Assembly (NCBI GenBank): GCA_902489515.1
Contig: CABUAL010000006.1
Location: 1-17,386, forward strand
Direction: 5' to 3'
From: an uncultured Collinsella sp.
GTDB taxonomy: Bacteria > Actinomycetota > Coriobacteriia > Coriobacteriales > Coriobacteriaceae
Length of the DNA stretch: 17,386 nucleotides
Positions within the stretch are counted from its first letter, which is position 1. Every line of letters begins with the position of its first letter. Below the pieces are notes generated by a model. That model saw only the letters and a program-made list of their open reading frames with translations, was not told the origin of the DNA and did no database searches. The position numbers and the translations under genes are program-made. Shown piece by piece: positions 1 to 7,875 of this stretch.

Positions 1-1
1 C

Positions 2-55
2 GTTGGGTTCCGCTATATCGACGAGGTGGGCTTTGCCGCGCTCAAAGATATTTGA
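2..55 (+). CDS. C-terminal fragment of an unidentified upstream gene (partial)
   Basis: The second forward frame is open from the window edge and stops at a TGA at 53-55. It reads as an ordinary-looking C-terminus ending in GFAALKDI, with codons like those of the genes downstream (atc, gac, gag, ggc, gcc). Only about 17 residues are visible, so no family can be assigned. In related phages the gene before the HNH/terminase block is often an early-region or regulatory gene, but that is context only. A promoter-like stretch and a strong terminator follow it, which fits the end of a transcription unit. The main doubt is that a 54-base open frame can occur by chance. Confidence 0.4.
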   Translation, partial: VGFRYIDEVGFAALKDI

Positions 56-64
56 GATTGGTAC

Positions 65-94
65 TTGTCATCACTTTCCGGTTTGCGTTATATT
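65..94 (+). promoter_or_regulatory. Candidate sigma70-type promoter upstream of the late gene block
   Basis: TTGTCA at 65-70 (5 of 6 matches to TTGACA) and TATATT at 89-94 (5 of 6 to TATAAT) are separated by 18 bases. Transcription would start near 100-102. It is the only convincing two-box promoter I found before the packaging genes. It fires straight into the terminator hairpin at 115-148. This is a sequence match only. Confidence 0.45.
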
Positions 95-114
95 TCGGTA
101 CGGTGGATTATCAG

Positions 115-148
115 AAAGGGACACGGCCTTTGGTCGCGTCCCTTTTTT
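115..148 (+). terminator. Strong rho-independent terminator
   Basis: AAAGGGAC (115-122) pairs perfectly with GTCCCTTT (138-145). After an A-C mismatch (123/137), an inner stem CGGCC/GGTCG (124-128 with 132-136, one G-U pair) closes on a TTT loop. The stem's own T's run on into a six-base T tract (143-148). This is a textbook intrinsic terminator. It ends only 15 bases before the HNH start codon, so it either ends the upstream unit or attenuates the late operon. Confidence 0.85.
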
Positions 149-163
149 GTTGGGGGTCGCGCA

Positions 164-493
164 ATGGCTAAGGGCTTCTCGTATCGGTTCTACCATTCCA
201 AGGATTGGGAACGGGCGCGAGAGCTCGCATTGCAACGTGACGCCTATCTTTGTCAGCATTGCCTTAAGGCTGGCATCGCAACACCGGCAACGATGGTGCA
301 CCACATCATCGAGCTAACACCATCGAACATCAGCGATCCGAACATAGCGACCGATACTCGCAACCTTGTTAGCCTGTGCGACCTATGCCACAAAAAGGTA
401 CACGGCTGGGCAAGGCAGGGCAGCACAAGGCAAGGGCTGCGCTTTGACGAGGACGGCAACTTGATTTCGCTGACAGACGAAAACACAGACTGA
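164..493 (+). CDS. HNH endonuclease (packaging-associated)
   Basis: This 109-residue protein is an HNH nuclease of the small type found beside terminase genes in cos phages. There it works with the terminase at the cos site and is needed for DNA cleavage and packaging. Two CxxC zinc knuckles are visible (C30/C33 and C72/C75). The catalytic HNH core is H46-H47, N67 and H76, with H80 following. The frame is open upstream as far as a TTG at 65, but that start would run through the terminator. ATG at 164 lies behind a G-rich stretch (151-155) and gives the usual family length, so I chose it. It is the first gene of the structural block, and a 153-base gap separates it from the small terminase. 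Confidence 0.9.
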   Translation: MAKGFSYRFYHSKDWERARELALQRDAYLCQHCLKAGIATPATMVHHIIELTPSNISDPNIATDTRNLVSLCDLCHKKVHGWARQGSTRQGLRFDEDGNLISLTDENTD

Positions 494-646
494 GCACAAG
501 CGCACAGTCAAACAAAATGACAGACAAAACAGCAGGTCACAGCTTCGAGCTATCCCCCCGGTATAAAACCAAGGCACCCAGCATAGGGCACCAACGCCGG
601 AAGATAGAAATTTGCGTGTGACGGGTTTCAGAACGGGGGTGGTCTT
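494..646 (+). other. Candidate cos region between HNH and small terminase
   Basis: This is the longest gap of the window. It holds a six-C tract in TATCCCCCCGGT (551-562) and a direct repeat GGCACC at 573-578 and 587-592 (14-base period). A GGGGG run at 635-639 is complementary to part of the C tract. In cos phages with an HNH gene next to terS, the cohesive-end site commonly lies in this gap, often with a C- or G-rich tract. The assignment rests on position and composition. No cut site can be read from sequence alone, and the GGGGG run also serves as part of the terS ribosome binding site. Confidence 0.45.
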
Positions 647-1075
647 GTGGGAAGGCAAAAAGTGTGCGAAAGTAACGACCTTTTGCCCAAAGCCACGGAA
701 AGTCCCCCGAAGAAGCGCACTGCTTCCATCGAGAGCCGATACCAAAGCGAGCTGAAAAAGCTCCAACGGCTCACTAAGGACGCGATACCAGACGAGAAGC
801 GAAGCGCCGTGCTTCCGCTGATGTCGAACATCGCGTTCTTGAAGGTCAAGCTTGACGAAGCCCGCCGCGAGCTGATGTACGAGAGCATCTTCACCGAATA
901 TGACAACGGCGGCGGTCAATCCGGCTTGCGAGAGCATCCGGGTTTCAGCGCCTACAACAAGCTGTTCACGACCTTCTCACGCGGCATCAAGCAGCTCACC
1001 GACATGATGCCGTCCGGCAGCACCGCAGGCGATGCGCTCATTGACTACCTCAATGAAACGCGCTTCGGCGGCTAA
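647..1075 (+). CDS. terS: Terminase small subunit
   Basis: This 142-residue protein is the DNA-recognition subunit of the packaging motor. It binds near cos or pac and hands DNA to the large subunit. The N-terminus is charged and Lys/Arg-rich. The central part is helical and rich in Leu, Lys and Glu (about residues 27-85). The C-terminus has the FSRGIKQLTDMMP pattern typical of P27-type small terminases of cos siphophages. The start is GTG at 647 behind GGGGGTGG (635-642), and no other in-frame start gives a sensible length. The 3' end overlaps the large terminase, as expected for co-translated subunits. Family identity is from pattern and position, and the protein is too variable for certainty. 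Confidence 0.85.
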   Translation: MGRQKVCESNDLLPKATESPPKKRTASIESRYQSELKKLQRLTKDAIPDEKRSAVLPLMSNIAFLKVKLDEARRELMYESIFTEYDNGGGQSGLREHPGFSAYNKLFTTFSRGIKQLTDMMPSGSTAGDALIDYLNETRFGG

Positions 1076-2792
1076 GAAGCGAAGCGGCGCTGGTCGCTGC
1101 GAGCAGGCGATACGAAGCTACTTCGGTGGCATCCTCAACGGTGAGATCACTGCTTGCGAGAAGATGCATCAGCTCGCGGAGCGCGTGCTGCGCGACCTGG
1201 ATAACACCGATCCGCTCTATCCGTACCATTACCGCGAAGAGTTCGCGGCGAAGCACGTCACCTTCATCGAGACGTTTTGCCGACTTCCGAGCGGAAAGCT
1301 TGGACGCAAGTTCAAGCTCGAGCTTTTCCAGCTGGCCATCCTCTCCGTAATCTTCGGTTTCGTCGATGCCGAGGGCTTGCGCCAATACCGCGAAGTCCTT
1401 TGGATTATGGGGCGAAAGAACGGCAAGACCGCGCTTGCGTCGGCTATCGAGCTTGACTTGCTCATTAACGATGACGAGGGTGCGCCCGAAGTCTACAACG
1501 TGGCTACGGCTCACGATCAGGCGGCGAAGGGCTTCAACAACGCCTGGCGAATGGTGATGACCTCACCGGCGCTGGCAAAGCACGTGCGAAAGCGCGTGAG
1601 CGACCTTTACTGCGGCCTCAACATGGGGTCAATCAAGGCGCTTTCCGCCAACACGAACCACCTTGACGGCTTGGACATCTCAGGCGCTATCGTTGACGAG
1701 CTCGCAGCCATGCGAAACCGCGACCTCTACGACCTGACGATTCAGGGTATTTCCGCCCGTAGGCAACCGCTGGTTCTTGAGATCACGACCAACGGATTCG
1801 TGCGCGGTGGCATTTTCGATGCTCAGTACGAATACGCTGCCAAATGGCTGAACGGCGAAGCATCTGGAGAAAAAGCCGAGCATTTCATCGCTTTCATTTT
1901 TGAGCTTGACGAGCGCGAGGAATGGAAAGACGAGAAGTGCTGGATTAAGGCGAATCCCGGACTTGGAACAATCAAGTCTCTGAAATCGCTCAGGGAAAAC
2001 GTCTCCAAGGCACTCGATGACCCGACATTCTTGCCGACGCTGCTGGTAAAAGACTTCAACCTCATTGAGAATCAGAGCCAAGCCTGGCTCAAATGGTCTG
2101 AGATACACAACGAAGCCACGTTCGACCCATCCGATGGGTCGTTTTCTTATGCAGTTCTCGGCGTGGACGCTTCGGACACGACCGACCTAACGGCGGCGTG
2201 CCTGCTTATGATGCGTCCGAACGACGAGCACATATACGCAATGCACATGGCGTGGATTCCGCTTCGCGCTTTGGAACAGGCGGAAGCCGAGGGGCGGCGC
2301 GGTGGTCGAGACGGCGTGCCGTACGATGCCTGGATTGCCCGCGGGCTGCTCAGGACGTCGGCAACGCCGATCATCGACAAGCGCGACGTACTGGATTGGG
2401 TCACGGAGATTCAGGAAAAGTACGGCATTTATTCGGTTGCCTGCGGCTATGACCCGTGGCATATGCGAGACGTTCCGACTGTTGAAGCTTACGAGGGCTA
2501 TTTCGGAGCCGATAACTTCAGAAAGGTAGTACAGGGTGCGCAAACCTTGTCCATGCCCATGAAGGAGCTTCGAGCGCTCTACAAGGAAAACCGCATCGTC
2601 GATAACCAGAACCCTATAGCGGAATGGTGCCGCTCGAACGTGATGATCAGAAACGACGCGAACGGCAACATTTCGCCCGACAAGAAGAACCAAGACCCGC
2701 GCAACCGCATTGATGCCTGGGCGGCTGAGTGCGATGCATTCGTTGTGCTCAGAGACATGATGGATGACTACCAAAGCATGATTGGAGGTTAA
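1053..2792 (+). CDS. terL: Terminase large subunit (ATPase and nuclease)
   Basis: This is the packaging motor, with an N-terminal ATPase that drives DNA into the prohead and a C-terminal RuvC-like nuclease that cuts concatemers. Counting from ATG 1053 (579 residues), the Walker A-type motif GRKNGKT is at 120-126, the Walker B AIVDE at 212-216, and the coupling motif ITTNG at 244-248. Nuclease acidic residues are in GVDASD (D372), YDPW (D467) and RIDAW (D554). Length and motif order fit the Terminase_1 family common in HK97-type siphophages. An in-frame ATG at 1032 would add 7 residues and enlarge the overlap with terS from 23 to 44 bases. Neither start has a good Shine-Dalgarno sequence, so translation is probably coupled to terS. 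All key residues are present. Confidence 0.95.
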   Translation: MKRASAAKKRSGAGRCEQAIRSYFGGILNGEITACEKMHQLAERVLRDLDNTDPLYPYHYREEFAAKHVTFIETFCRLPSGKLGRKFKLELFQLAILSVIFGFVDAEGLRQYREVLWIMGRKNGKTALASAIELDLLINDDEGAPEVYNVATAHDQAAKGFNNAWRMVMTSPALAKHVRKRVSDLYCGLNMGSIKALSANTNHLDGLDISGAIVDELAAMRNRDLYDLTIQGISARRQPLVLEITTNGFVRGGIFDAQYEYAAKWLNGEASGEKAEHFIAFIFELDEREEWKDEKCWIKANPGLGTIKSLKSLRENVSKALDDPTFLPTLLVKDFNLIENQSQAWLKWSEIHNEATFDPSDGSFSYAVLGVDASDTTDLTAACLLMMRPNDEHIYAMHMAWIPLRALEQAEAEGRRGGRDGVPYDAWIARGLLRTSATPIIDKRDVLDWVTEIQEKYGIYSVACGYDPWHMRDVPTVEAYEGYFGADNFRKVVQGAQTLSMPMKELRALYKENRIVDNQNPIAEWCRSNVMIRNDANGNISPDKKNQDPRNRIDAWAAECDAFVVLRDMMDDYQSMIGG

Positions 2793-2795
2793 AAC

Positions 2796-4052
2796 GTGCG
2801 AAAACCAACGCTTTTCCGCTCGATGTTCGATGCCGTGTTCCATAAGCCGATCATGCAGGCAGTCGATGGCTACTTTCAGACGTTCACGGCCTACGCGCCG
2901 CGCTTCACGTCGTGGTCTGGAGGAATTTACGAAGCCGAGCTGACGCGCTCCATCATCGAGCGAAACGCCGACCATGCGTCAAAGCTGCGGCCTGAGATTT
3001 CTGGTACGGCGCAACCGCAATGGACGCGCTCTTTGCAGTGGCAACCGAATCCATGGATGACCGTGCCGCAATTCTTGCATCGCGTCTCAACGATTCTTGA
3101 CGTTTGCGACACGTGCTTGATCGTCCCTGTTGACGGCGGGGATGGAATTACGTCCGTTGGCTATTACCCAGTGCTGCCAAGTCAGTGCGAAGCCTACGAC
3201 GTTGACGGCGCTTTATGGCTTGAGCTCCGTTTTCCCGGCGGCGATAAGACCTTGATTGAGTGGTCGCGCATCGGCGTTATGACGCGGCATCAGTTCAAGA
3301 GCGATTTGTTCGGAGACGGTACTAACGTGCTCAATCCAACTCTTGACTTGATTCACGCTCAAGAGGAAGCCGAGAAAACAGCTATCGAGCAGGGCGCGGC
3401 AGTGCGCTTCATCGGCAAGCTTTCGCAAAACCGAAACCCGGAAGACACGAAGAAGTCTGCCAAGGACTTCAACGAGCAGTTGGGAGCGTCGAACGCGGGC
3501 GGCATCGTCGTTTACGACAACAAGTATCAAGAGGTTAAGCAGATTGCGCCACAGAACTACACCGTTGACGCCGCACAAATGGAGCGCATAGAAAAAGCGG
3601 CCTATCGTTTCTTCGGATCAAGCGAAGACATCGTTATGAACCGAGCCGACGAGGACACGTACAACGCCTTTTATGAGGGACGTACTGAGGTCTTCGCAAT
3701 CCAACTCGGGTACGTACTCACGGCGATGACGTTCACGCCGAACGAGATTGCCCACGGAAACTCGATTATGTTCAGCGCGAACCGCCTGGAGTTTGCGAGC
3801 AATCAAACTAAGCTCAACGTTTCAACGGCGCTGTTCGACCGTGGCATCTGGTGCGGCAATCAGGTTGCAGAGGTGTTCCAGTCACCGTCTTACCCCGGCG
3901 GCGAGCGTCACGTAATTCGCGGTGAGTACATCGACCTGGACTTGATCAGCGAGCACACAACAGATCAGGCGGCGAAGGCCGCCGAGACGAACGCGAATAT
4001 CGCCAAAATCGATGGAAAGGGTGGTGATGCCGATGCCGGCGAAACCGAATGA
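2796..4052 (+). CDS. Portal protein (HK97 family)
   Basis: This 418-residue protein should form the dodecameric ring at the capsid vertex through which DNA enters and to which the connectors bind. It has the layout of the HK97-type Phage_portal family: an N-terminal region with ERNADHASKL and an SLQWQPNPWMTVPQF motif (about residues 60-95), a central wing and stem region, and a helical C-terminus with a Gly/Asp-rich tail. The GTG start at 2796 has a near-ideal GGAGGT at 2784-2789, inside the end of terL, and only three bases separate the genes. The C-terminal Ala/Asp/Gly-rich end overlaps the protease gene by 26 bases. The order terL-portal-protease-capsid is the standard HK97 order. Confidence 0.93.
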   Translation: MRKPTLFRSMFDAVFHKPIMQAVDGYFQTFTAYAPRFTSWSGGIYEAELTRSIIERNADHASKLRPEISGTAQPQWTRSLQWQPNPWMTVPQFLHRVSTILDVCDTCLIVPVDGGDGITSVGYYPVLPSQCEAYDVDGALWLELRFPGGDKTLIEWSRIGVMTRHQFKSDLFGDGTNVLNPTLDLIHAQEEAEKTAIEQGAAVRFIGKLSQNRNPEDTKKSAKDFNEQLGASNAGGIVVYDNKYQEVKQIAPQNYTVDAAQMERIEKAAYRFFGSSEDIVMNRADEDTYNAFYEGRTEVFAIQLGYVLTAMTFTPNEIAHGNSIMFSANRLEFASNQTKLNVSTALFDRGIWCGNQVAEVFQSPSYPGGERHVIRGEYIDLDLISEHTTDQAAKAAETNANIAKIDGKGGDADAGETE

Positions 4053-4674
4053 GCGCCAGTACCGCCAGATGTCGGTGGTCCTGAGAAGCCTTGACGGCGG
4101 CGAAGGCCGCGAGAAGCGCATCGAATCCGACTACTACGTCGAGGGATACGCTTCGACATTCAATGACCCATATGTCCTATATGAAGACCCTTGGGACGGT
4201 ACCGAGTACCGCGAAGTCATCAGCCCAGACGCATTCGTCGATACAGACATGAGCGACATCATCATGCAGTTTGACCATGTGGGCGACGTTTTGGCGCGCC
4301 AGTCGAACGGAACGCTCATCGTCGAGCCCGATGAGCACGGGCTTTTTATGGCCGCAGACCTCTCGAAATCAGAAGCCGCCCGAAACCGATTCGAGGAAAT
4401 CGATAACGGCCTTGTTACGCGCATGTCGTGGGCGTTCACCATCGGCGCGTCCGAGTACGACCGAGACACGCATACCACGACAATCACGCGCGTCAAGAAG
4501 ATTTATGACGTGTCCGCAGTCAGCCTTCCTGCTGACCCGAACACCGAAATAAGTGCAAGAAACCTGCTCAACGGAGTGATTGAGCAGTCGCGTAAGGAGT
4601 TTGCGCGAAGGAAGGGCGCGTTGCTTCGAGCAAAAGCGTGCCTGGCAATTACCAATGCGAAGAAAGGTAACTAG
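4027..4674 (+). CDS. Prohead maturation protease (HK97 family, serine type)
   Basis: This protease acts inside the prohead. It removes the N-terminal delta domain of the capsid protein and then itself, which allows expansion. It is 215 residues long, as usual for the HK97 prohead protease family (peptidase U35/S78). The likely catalytic histidine is H84 in MQFDHVGD, and the serine is S134 in RMSWAFTI. The YDVSAVSLPADPNTE segment (about 160-174) is the usual family signature. In-frame ATGs lie at 4012, 4027 and 4033. I chose 4027 because AAAGG (4016-4020) sits 6 bases upstream of it. It overlaps the portal gene and is two bases from the capsid gene. Confidence 0.92.
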   Translation: MPMPAKPNERQYRQMSVVLRSLDGGEGREKRIESDYYVEGYASTFNDPYVLYEDPWDGTEYREVISPDAFVDTDMSDIIMQFDHVGDVLARQSNGTLIVEPDEHGLFMAADLSKSEAARNRFEEIDNGLVTRMSWAFTIGASEYDRDTHTTTITRVKKIYDVSAVSLPADPNTEISARNLLNGVIEQSRKEFARRKGALLRAKACLAITNAKKGN

Positions 4675-4676
4675 CA

Positions 4677-5930
4677 ATGACACTTGAGGAACTTCTTAAC
4701 GACCTGCAAGCGCTTGTCGACCAGTATTCTGACGGTACTGAACCGACGGAAGAGGATGCAGCCCGCATGGCCGATCTGACCGACCAGATTAACGAGCGTA
4801 CCGCCCAGACCGCACAGGCGGCGCAGGCTCGCAACGCCGCCGTCGCGAACGCCCGTGCCGCCATCGACGCAGGCCGCGCACAGCGCGTGGATTCCGTGCC
4901 GCTGGCGCGTTCCGCCAACGTCGCTGGCATCCCCGGCACTGCATATGACGTGACCGATTACGACAAAGCTGAGCGCCGTGCATGGGCTAAGGGTCTTGCC
5001 GAGCGTTCCGGCATCCAGCTTATCGGCGGCACCGAGCTCACCGATGTTGAGCGTGCTGCTCAGCGCCACGCAATCGAGCAGCGAGCCGAGTTCACCATGA
5101 CCACGGTCAACACTGATTCCATCGTTCCCGTGTCCGTGCAGAACGAGATCATTTCCCTTATCGACAATACTGCTGTTCTCTTCGGTGACATCAGCCGAAC
5201 GAACATGTCTGGTCAGGTCGAGTTCCCGCGCCACAAGTCCATCAAGAAGGGCGATGCGGCCAAGACCAACGAGGGCGAAGCCCCTACCGATATCGAGGAA
5301 AATGACTTCGATACCGTGCCGCTCGCAGGATCGGAGATTAAGAAGACCGTCGAGATGTCCCGAAAGATGGCAACGCAGTCGCTTTCCGGCTTCGAGCAGT
5401 ACATCATTTCCGAGGTTTCTGCACGTCTCTCCGTCGTGTGCAACGCATTCGTCCACGAGAAGCTCGCCGATGAGACTTACGGCATCGCGACCGCTAACAA
5501 GATTCAGACGGCGGCAGTAAAGAAACTTACCAAGGCCGACATCGTGAAGATGCTGAGCCTGCTTCGCTCTTACGGCAACGCAGCGGCTAAGGGAATCATC
5601 ATCTACGCCAATAACAACACCATCTGGAACCAGATTGCCATGCTTGAGGATGCCAACGGTCGTTCTTATTTTGCAAATGAGGCTACCGATGATCCGACGG
5701 TTCAGGGTCGAATCTTCGGCAAGGTTGTAAAGCAGGACGATTCAATCGCCGACAACGTGATTAAGGCCGGCTTCCCCGACCTGTTCAAGGGCAACATGTT
5801 TGATGGCCCTGACATTACGCCTTACGTCCAGCCGCGAACCCAGAAGCGCTGCTTCGACGGTTATGTTCTGTTCGACGGTGTTCTTGCTGTCCCCGAAGCG
5901 TTCGCACAGCTCACTATCAAGCAGGCTTAA
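4677..5930 (+). CDS. Major capsid protein (HK97 fold) with N-terminal delta domain
   Basis: This 417-residue protein forms the icosahedral shell. Residues 1 to about 70 are helical and rich in Ala, Gln and Glu, matching a delta domain that replaces a separate scaffold. No scaffold gene is present. A linker rich in charged residues (about 90-137) precedes the folded part, which begins around VPVSVQNEII (150-159). The processing site is expected between about residues 100 and 140 but cannot be read from sequence. The remainder has the HK97 order: an E-loop-like region (FPRHKSIKKGDAAKTNEGE), the spine helix and the A domain (DGYVLFDGVLAVPEAFAQL near the end). An AAAGG (4663-4667) precedes ATG 4677. 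The direct neighbour is its protease. Confidence 0.94.
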   Translation: MTLEELLNDLQALVDQYSDGTEPTEEDAARMADLTDQINERTAQTAQAAQARNAAVANARAAIDAGRAQRVDSVPLARSANVAGIPGTAYDVTDYDKAERRAWAKGLAERSGIQLIGGTELTDVERAAQRHAIEQRAEFTMTTVNTDSIVPVSVQNEIISLIDNTAVLFGDISRTNMSGQVEFPRHKSIKKGDAAKTNEGEAPTDIEENDFDTVPLAGSEIKKTVEMSRKMATQSLSGFEQYIISEVSARLSVVCNAFVHEKLADETYGIATANKIQTAAVKKLTKADIVKMLSLLRSYGNAAAKGIIIYANNNTIWNQIAMLEDANGRSYFANEATDDPTVQGRIFGKVVKQDDSIADNVIKAGFPDLFKGNMFDGPDITPYVQPRTQKRCFDGYVLFDGVLAVPEAFAQLTIKQA

Positions 5931-5944
5931 GGAGGTGGCGCGGC

Positions 5945-6259
5945 ATGGCCGCAAAGGCTAAAGGCAAGCTGCTGGATGCGTGCCGCGCCGCGCTTCGCAT
6001 CCCGGCTTTCGTAACCGACTACGACGAAGAGATTTCAGACGTAATCGAAGCCGCCCGCGCCGAGCTGGTTGCGGGCGGCGTAGCGGATGCCAAGGCGAAC
6101 GACGATTCGGACGGGCGCGTTCGGCTTGCGATAAAGGTTTACGTCAAGGCCAACTTCGGCATGGACAACCCAGACGCCGAGCGCTTCATGAAGGCGTTCG
6201 AAACCATGCTTACGAGCATGAGCGGTGATTCGGCGTACAACGGCGGTGATGCCGCATGA
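5945..6259 (+). CDS. Head-tail connector, gp6-like adaptor
   Basis: This 104-residue, mostly helical protein is of the size and type of the HK97 gp6-like connector family (Phage_connect_1). That family docks as a ring under the portal. The N-terminus LLDACRAALRI followed by DEEISDVIEAARAEL, then a helix RLAIKVYVKANFGMDNPDAE, matches the usual pattern of these DNA-packaging adaptors. It starts at ATG 5945 behind AAGGAGGTGG (5929-5938), which overlaps the stop of the capsid gene. Its last four bases (ATGA) contain the start of the next gene, so the connector genes are translationally coupled. Confidence 0.82.
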   Translation: MAAKAKGKLLDACRAALRIPAFVTDYDEEISDVIEAARAELVAGGVADAKANDDSDGRVRLAIKVYVKANFGMDNPDAERFMKAFETMLTSMSGDSAYNGGDAA

Positions 6260-6564
6260 GCGGCTGGGCTGGCATCTGTACGCTGATCGCCACGGTATCC
6301 GAGCGTGACGAGCTGGGGGTATCGCACAAAAAGGAGCGGTGCCGCCGTGTGCCGTGCAACGTGTACGGCATCAGCCAGACGGCGTATTACACCGCCGCGC
6401 AGGCCGGAGTTAAGCCGCAGGCCGTCATCACGGTACGCGCGTGCGCATACAGCGGTGAAAGGCTCTGCGAGTTCGGCGGTATCCGCTACGCCGTCGATTC
6501 GGCGGTTGTGGCGAACGTCGACAATGTGCGGCTTACGCTGGTCGAGAAAGTAGGCAACCGGTGA
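6256..6564 (+). CDS. Head closure (head-tail stopper) protein
   Basis: This 102-residue beta-rich protein matches the SPP1 gp16 / head-tail joining family. It has a short N-terminal strand region, a helix with YYTAAQAGVKP (an E/Y-y-A-G-x-kP pattern), and then strands ending in GIRYAVDSAVVAN and LTLVEKV. These stoppers sit below the adaptor ring and retain packaged DNA. Three cysteines within CRRVPC and ACAYSGERLC are a mild oddity for the family. The start is ATG in the ATGA overlap with the adaptor gene, and the stop TGA overlaps the GTG start of the next gene. Confidence 0.78.
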   Translation: MSGWAGICTLIATVSERDELGVSHKKERCRRVPCNVYGISQTAYYTAAQAGVKPQAVITVRACAYSGERLCEFGGIRYAVDSAVVANVDNVRLTLVEKVGNR

Positions 6565-6938
6565 GCGGGATAAAGATTGACCAGCTTGAATCGATTATCG
6601 TCAACAGCATCGAAGAGGTTATCGAGGACAACGAAGAGGTCTTGCAGGGCAACGTCAAGGCCGCTGGCAGCAAGGCGGTTCGCCTTCTGAAAGAGCGAAG
6701 CCGGAAGAAGAAGCGCCACGGCGGAAGCTATGCAAGGGGATGGTCTGCCGACGTTAAGAGCGAAGCGACTGGCACCACCTGCGTTGTTCACAACAGGCAG
6801 TATCAGCTTACGCATTTGCTTGAGAACGGCCACGTTATCAAAAACCAGCATGGAAGCTATCCGGGCAGGGTCGAAGGCGATCACGTTATCGAAGGCGTTT
6901 ACAGGGAAGTTGCCGCTGAGTTCTCCAAGGGGGCGTAA
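6561..6938 (+). CDS. HK97 gp10-like neck/tail-completion protein
   Basis: This 125-residue protein has the hallmarks of the HK97 gp10 family. The N-terminal half is a long helix with a basic run RSRKKKRHGG (about residues 46-55). The conserved YQLTHLLENGHVIKN motif (about 82-96) follows, and then a GSYPGRVEGDHVI strand turn. Members sit at the neck between the head connector and the tail tube. It begins with GTG in a GTGA overlap with the preceding stop codon, so it is probably read by ribosomes that have just ended the stopper gene. The end TAATG overlaps the next start by one base. Confidence 0.83.
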   Translation: MSGIKIDQLESIIVNSIEEVIEDNEEVLQGNVKAAGSKAVRLLKERSRKKKRHGGSYARGWSADVKSEATGTTCVVHNRQYQLTHLLENGHVIKNQHGSYPGRVEGDHVIEGVYREVAAEFSKGA

Positions 6939-7264
6939 TGAACAGCCTTAAAGACCTGGCACAGCTTCTTGATGCATTCGGCCTGCCGTGGGCTAACGGC
7001 GGTTTCCGCGATGGAGAGTTTCCCACACCTCCGTATATCGACATCGAAGCCGGTTACGGCGATGGCGTGAGCGCCGACAACGTGGGATGGTGCCGCTGGA
7101 TGCCCTACGATGTGGCGCTTTACGTTCGAGAGCGCGACTACGGGCTTGAGAAGCGATTCGAAGCGGCGCTCGATGCCGCAGATTTCAATTATGTGAAAAC
7201 GGTCACGTCGCTCGATGGTGACGAGCTTATCGAGACGGCCTATGAGGTTGGCGTGACCGAGTAA
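6938..7264 (+). CDS. Tail terminator / tail-completion protein
   Basis: This is a 108-residue protein in the place where HK97-like phages encode the tail terminator, which caps the tail tube and joins it to the head. It opens with a helix (LKDLAQLLDAFGLPWANGGF). A PTPPYIDIEAGYGDGVSADN segment follows, then a Y-x-V-x-LYVRERDYGLEKRFEAALD helix typical of this family, and a final strand with TAYEVGVTE. The family is weakly conserved in sequence, so position carries much of the weight. Its ATG shares one base with the stop of the gp10-like gene. Confidence 0.75.
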   Translation: MNSLKDLAQLLDAFGLPWANGGFRDGEFPTPPYIDIEAGYGDGVSADNVGWCRWMPYDVALYVRERDYGLEKRFEAALDAADFNYVKTVTSLDGDELIETAYEVGVTE

Positions 7265-7278
7265 AGAAAGGAGCCGAC

Positions 7279-7875
7279 ATGGCGCGAAATGGGTTCTTCG
7301 GCGTTAAGAACGCGCATATTGCGCGTCTTACCAACGAGGAGACGTTTACGTACGAGAAGCCTATCCACATCCCAGGCACGGTCGAGATCAAGATTGAGCC
7401 GTCCATTGAGCAGTCGACGAGCCACGGCGATAACGAGACGTGGCTGGACAAGTACCAGGATAACGGCGGCTCTATCACGTGGTCGCTTTACGACATCGAG
7501 AGCACGCCAGAGCTGCGTGCGCTTCTGGCTGACATTATCGGATTCGACATCGACGAGAAAGGACGCTTGCTGGCAACTTCCGGCAAGACACCTAAGCCGT
7601 TCGCATTCATGTGCGAGCAGCCCGGACACGTCGTTGGAAAGCGCCGTTGCATCTACAAGTGCACGAGCAAGCCCGCATCCGTCGATGCAAAGACACTTGA
7701 GGACAAGCCCGACATCACGCAGCTTGATTACGATCTTGTGTTCCGTCCCGTCAAGCTGCCGAGCGGCTGGCGCGGCAGCTACATCGACACGTACGGGGAC
7801 ATTGAAGGATACGACAAGTTCTTCGAAGAGGTCGATATTACCGTCACGCCCAAGATTGGTAGTGTGAGCGCGTAA
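7279..7875 (+). CDS. Major tail tube protein (phi13-like)
   Basis: This 198-residue protein is the tube subunit of the non-contractile tail. The N-terminal GFFGVKNAHIARLTNEETFTY, followed by a PGTVEIKIEP strand and a ITWSLYDIESTPELRALLADIIGF segment, follows the phi13-type major tail protein pattern. The DIDEKGRL turn and the DITQLDYDLVFRPV strand are also as expected. It ends with a short VDITVTPK strand. A clear AAAGGAGC (7267-7274) precedes ATG 7279. A free-standing strong ribosome site, unlike the overlapping connector genes before it, fits the high copy number needed. It overlaps the next gene by one base (TAATG). Confidence 0.9.
   Translation: MARNGFFGVKNAHIARLTNEETFTYEKPIHIPGTVEIKIEPSIEQSTSHGDNETWLDKYQDNGGSITWSLYDIESTPELRALLADIIGFDIDEKGRLLATSGKTPKPFAFMCEQPGHVVGKRRCIYKCTSKPASVDAKTLEDKPDITQLDYDLVFRPVKLPSGWRGSYIDTYGDIEGYDKFFEEVDITVTPKIGSVSA

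Noticed and set aside
3..317. 104-codon + frame overlapping the HNH start
   Set aside because: It runs through the terminator and a different frame of the HNH gene. Its composition (Arg/Ser/Trp) is not that of a real gene here.
517..621. 34-codon + frame (MTDKTAGHSFELSPRY…) in the gap before terS
   Set aside because: No Shine-Dalgarno sequence, no known family, and it overlaps the likely cos site. It would be worth reconsidering only if conserved in relatives.
2187..2975. 262-codon - strand frame across the terL/portal junction
   Set aside because: Both + strand genes are certain, and the translation shows no family features.
4671..5456. 261-codon - strand frame within the major capsid gene
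   Set aside because: It is a shadow of a clearly coding capsid gene. No ribosome site or known domain was seen.
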